6,355 nucleotides of DNA from Verrucomicrobiia bacterium (GTDB taxonomy: Bacteria > Verrucomicrobiota > Verrucomicrobiae > Limisphaerales > UBA11358): assembly GCA_030042375.1 (NCBI GenBank), contig JASHZU010000397.1, forward strand, positions 1 through 6,355, read 5' to 3'. The translations under genes were made by a program, and so were the position numbers. The notes under the pieces were generated by a model that ran no database searches, was not told the DNA's origin, and saw only the letters and a program-made list of their open reading frames with translations. Numbering within the stretch: position 1 is the first letter of the stretch; each line of letters starts with the position of its first letter. Below are positions 5,162 to 6,355 of the stretch, in pieces.

Positions 5162-6355
5162 ATGCCCGTTCGTATTTACGATATAGCGAAGAAATATGGC
5201 CTCGAGAACAAAGAAATTCTCGAGAAAGCCAAGTCGCTGGGCATTACCGCCGCCAAAGTCCCCTCCAGCTCGCTGGATAAAATTTCCGCCGGCTGGCTCG
5301 AAGAAGAACTCCTCAAAGACCGGCCCGATCTCGCCGCCAAATTTGCCGCGCCAAAGGTTGAAGAAAAACCCAAGCCCGCGCCGGTCGACGACGAAATCAA
5401 AATCATTTCCGCGCCACCCCCGCCTCCGCCTGCTCCGGAACCGCAACCGGTAGTCGAGGCCAAAGTCGAGGCAGTGCCACCGCCGCCTGCGCCGGTTATC
5501 GAAAAACCGAAGCCCGCCGCGCCTCCGCCACCCCCGCCTAAACCGGCCGGACCGAAGTTGGGCGAGAAAGTGGGCTTTATCCAACTGCCGCAAAAGCCCG
5601 CGCAGAAACAGGGCGATACGAGATTTATCTCCCGGCCGACGGACCAAACCAAGACGGAATTTACCCGGCGTGGAGACATTCGCGGTGTCAGGCCCGGAGG
5701 CCCTCCGGGCGCACCGACGGATCGTGACCGCCGTCCGCCTCCGCGCGAACCGGGCAAGCCCGCCGCTCCGGCGGCCCCGGCAGCGCCCAAATTTGTCGCG
5801 CCGGAAACCGGCGAGATTATCACCATCAAGCCGCCGATCATCGTCCGCGACCTGGCCAATTCGCTGAAACAAAAGCCGTTTATTATCATCGGCGATCTGA
5901 TGAAGCTCGGCGTGTTTGCCACGGTCAACCAGGCGATTGATGAAAAAATCGCGCGCCAAATCTGCGCCAAGTACGGCTTCCGTTTTGAAGTAGAAAAGCG
6001 CGAGCGCGGCGCCGGCGTGGTCCACGCGGTCGAGAAAAAAGTCGAACTGGATTTCGAAGACAAGCCGGAGCAGCTCAAGCCTCGCGCGCCGGTCGTCACC
6101 ATCATGGGCCACGTTGACCACGGCAAGACGAGCCTGCTGGATGTCATCCGCAAGACCAATGTCGCCGCGGGCGAAGCCGGCGGCATCACGCAGCACATCG
6201 GCGCCTACACCATTTCCGTGCCGCATCCCGAGCGCAAAAACGAACTCGCGCAAATCACGTTTCTCGATACCCCGGGCCATGCCGCTTTCAGCTCCATGCG
6301 CGCGCGCGGCGCGAACGTGACGGACATCGTCATTCTTGTCGTCGCTGCCAACGAC
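5162..6355 (+). CDS. infB: Translation initiation factor IF2, 3' part beyond window
   Basis: IF2 is the GTPase that delivers initiator fMet-tRNA to the 30S subunit and promotes 50S joining. From the ATG at 5162, 398 codons are open to the right edge, fewer than half of a typical 850-1000-residue protein. The first IF2 N-domain is at about 1-50 ([26 protein letters not shown]). A proline/alanine/charged linker (about 65-215) carries hexaproline runs at 85-90 and 121-126. A second IF2 N-domain spans about 221-290 ([26 protein letters not shown]). The GTPase domain then begins: G1 GHVDHGKT (316-323), switch I GGITQHIG with T343, and G3 DTPGH (369-373). G4 and the later domains lie outside. The ATG at 5162 gives the conserved MPVRIYD start; upstream only a GAAGAAAG purine run is seen, no clear Shine-Dalgarno sequence. 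It follows nusA by 91 bases and is probably in the same operon. Confidence 0.97.
   Translation, partial: MPVRIYDIAKKYGLENKEILEKAKSLGITAAKVPSSSLDKISAGWLEEELLKDRPDLAAKFAAPKVEEKPKPAPVDDEIKIISAPPPPPPAPEPQPVVEAKVEAVPPPPAPVIEKPKPAAPPPPPPKPAGPKLGEKVGFIQLPQKPAQKQGDTRFISRPTDQTKTEFTRRGDIRGVRPGGPPGAPTDRDRRPPPREPGKPAAPAAPAAPKFVAPETGEIITIKPPIIVRDLANSLKQKPFIIIGDLMKLGVFATVNQAIDEKIARQICAKYGFRFEVEKRERGAGVVHAVEKKVELDFEDKPEQLKPRAPVVTIMGHVDHGKTSLLDVIRKTNVAAGEAGGITQHIGAYTISVPHPERKNELAQITFLDTPGHAAFSSMRARGANVTDIVILVVAAND

Noticed and set aside
5116..5280. 54-codon plus-strand frame starting at ATG 5116
   Set aside because: It overlaps the infB start out of frame, lacks a ribosome-binding signal, and gives a sequence with no recognisable motif.
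4868..6280. 470-codon minus-strand open frame
   Set aside because: It lies opposite the end of nusA and the start of infB, both with unmistakable motifs. The Arg/Gly/Phe-rich product is the mirror of the IF2 proline/alanine linker.

Overview
The window reads as a chromosomal segment of a Gram-negative-type bacterium with an outer membrane, most plausibly from the Verrucomicrobiota (Pedosphaera/Limisphaera-like). This is an inference from three things: a secreted beta-propeller with the short C-terminal domain (DLVNWTNI ... TFTDS ... RFYR) that I associate with verrucomicrobial exported proteins, an IF2 N-terminus beginning [19 protein letters not shown], and a bare nusA-infB pair without rimP or ylxR. 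Most genes are GC-rich; the propeller gene is visibly more AT-rich.

Two transcription units diverge from a 285-base intergenic region (3493-3777). Leftward on the minus strand lie a secreted six-repeat beta-propeller protein (2467-3492), a TolC-family outer-membrane efflux protein (1006-2403) and an enolase-superfamily dipeptide epimerase (1-981, cut by the left edge). The gaps between them are 63 and 24 bases, so they may be co-transcribed. Rightward on the plus strand lie nusA (3778-5070) and, 91 bases further on, infB (5162-6355, cut by the right edge). These encode the NusA transcription elongation/termination factor and translation initiation factor IF2, a widely conserved information-processing pair.

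The most interesting element is in the nusA leader. A good sigma70-like promoter (TTGACG-18-TATTAT) is followed about 40 bases later by a strong intrinsic-terminator-like hairpin with a U-tract, which ends only 37 bases before the nusA start codon. Because NusA itself stimulates intrinsic termination, this looks like an autoregulatory attenuator. The nusA-infB spacer can also fold into a long-range stem. None of the five genes has a convincing Shine-Dalgarno sequence. I see no mobile element, CRISPR array, rRNA or tRNA gene. Apart from the leader elements, the window is ordinary core and envelope gene content.
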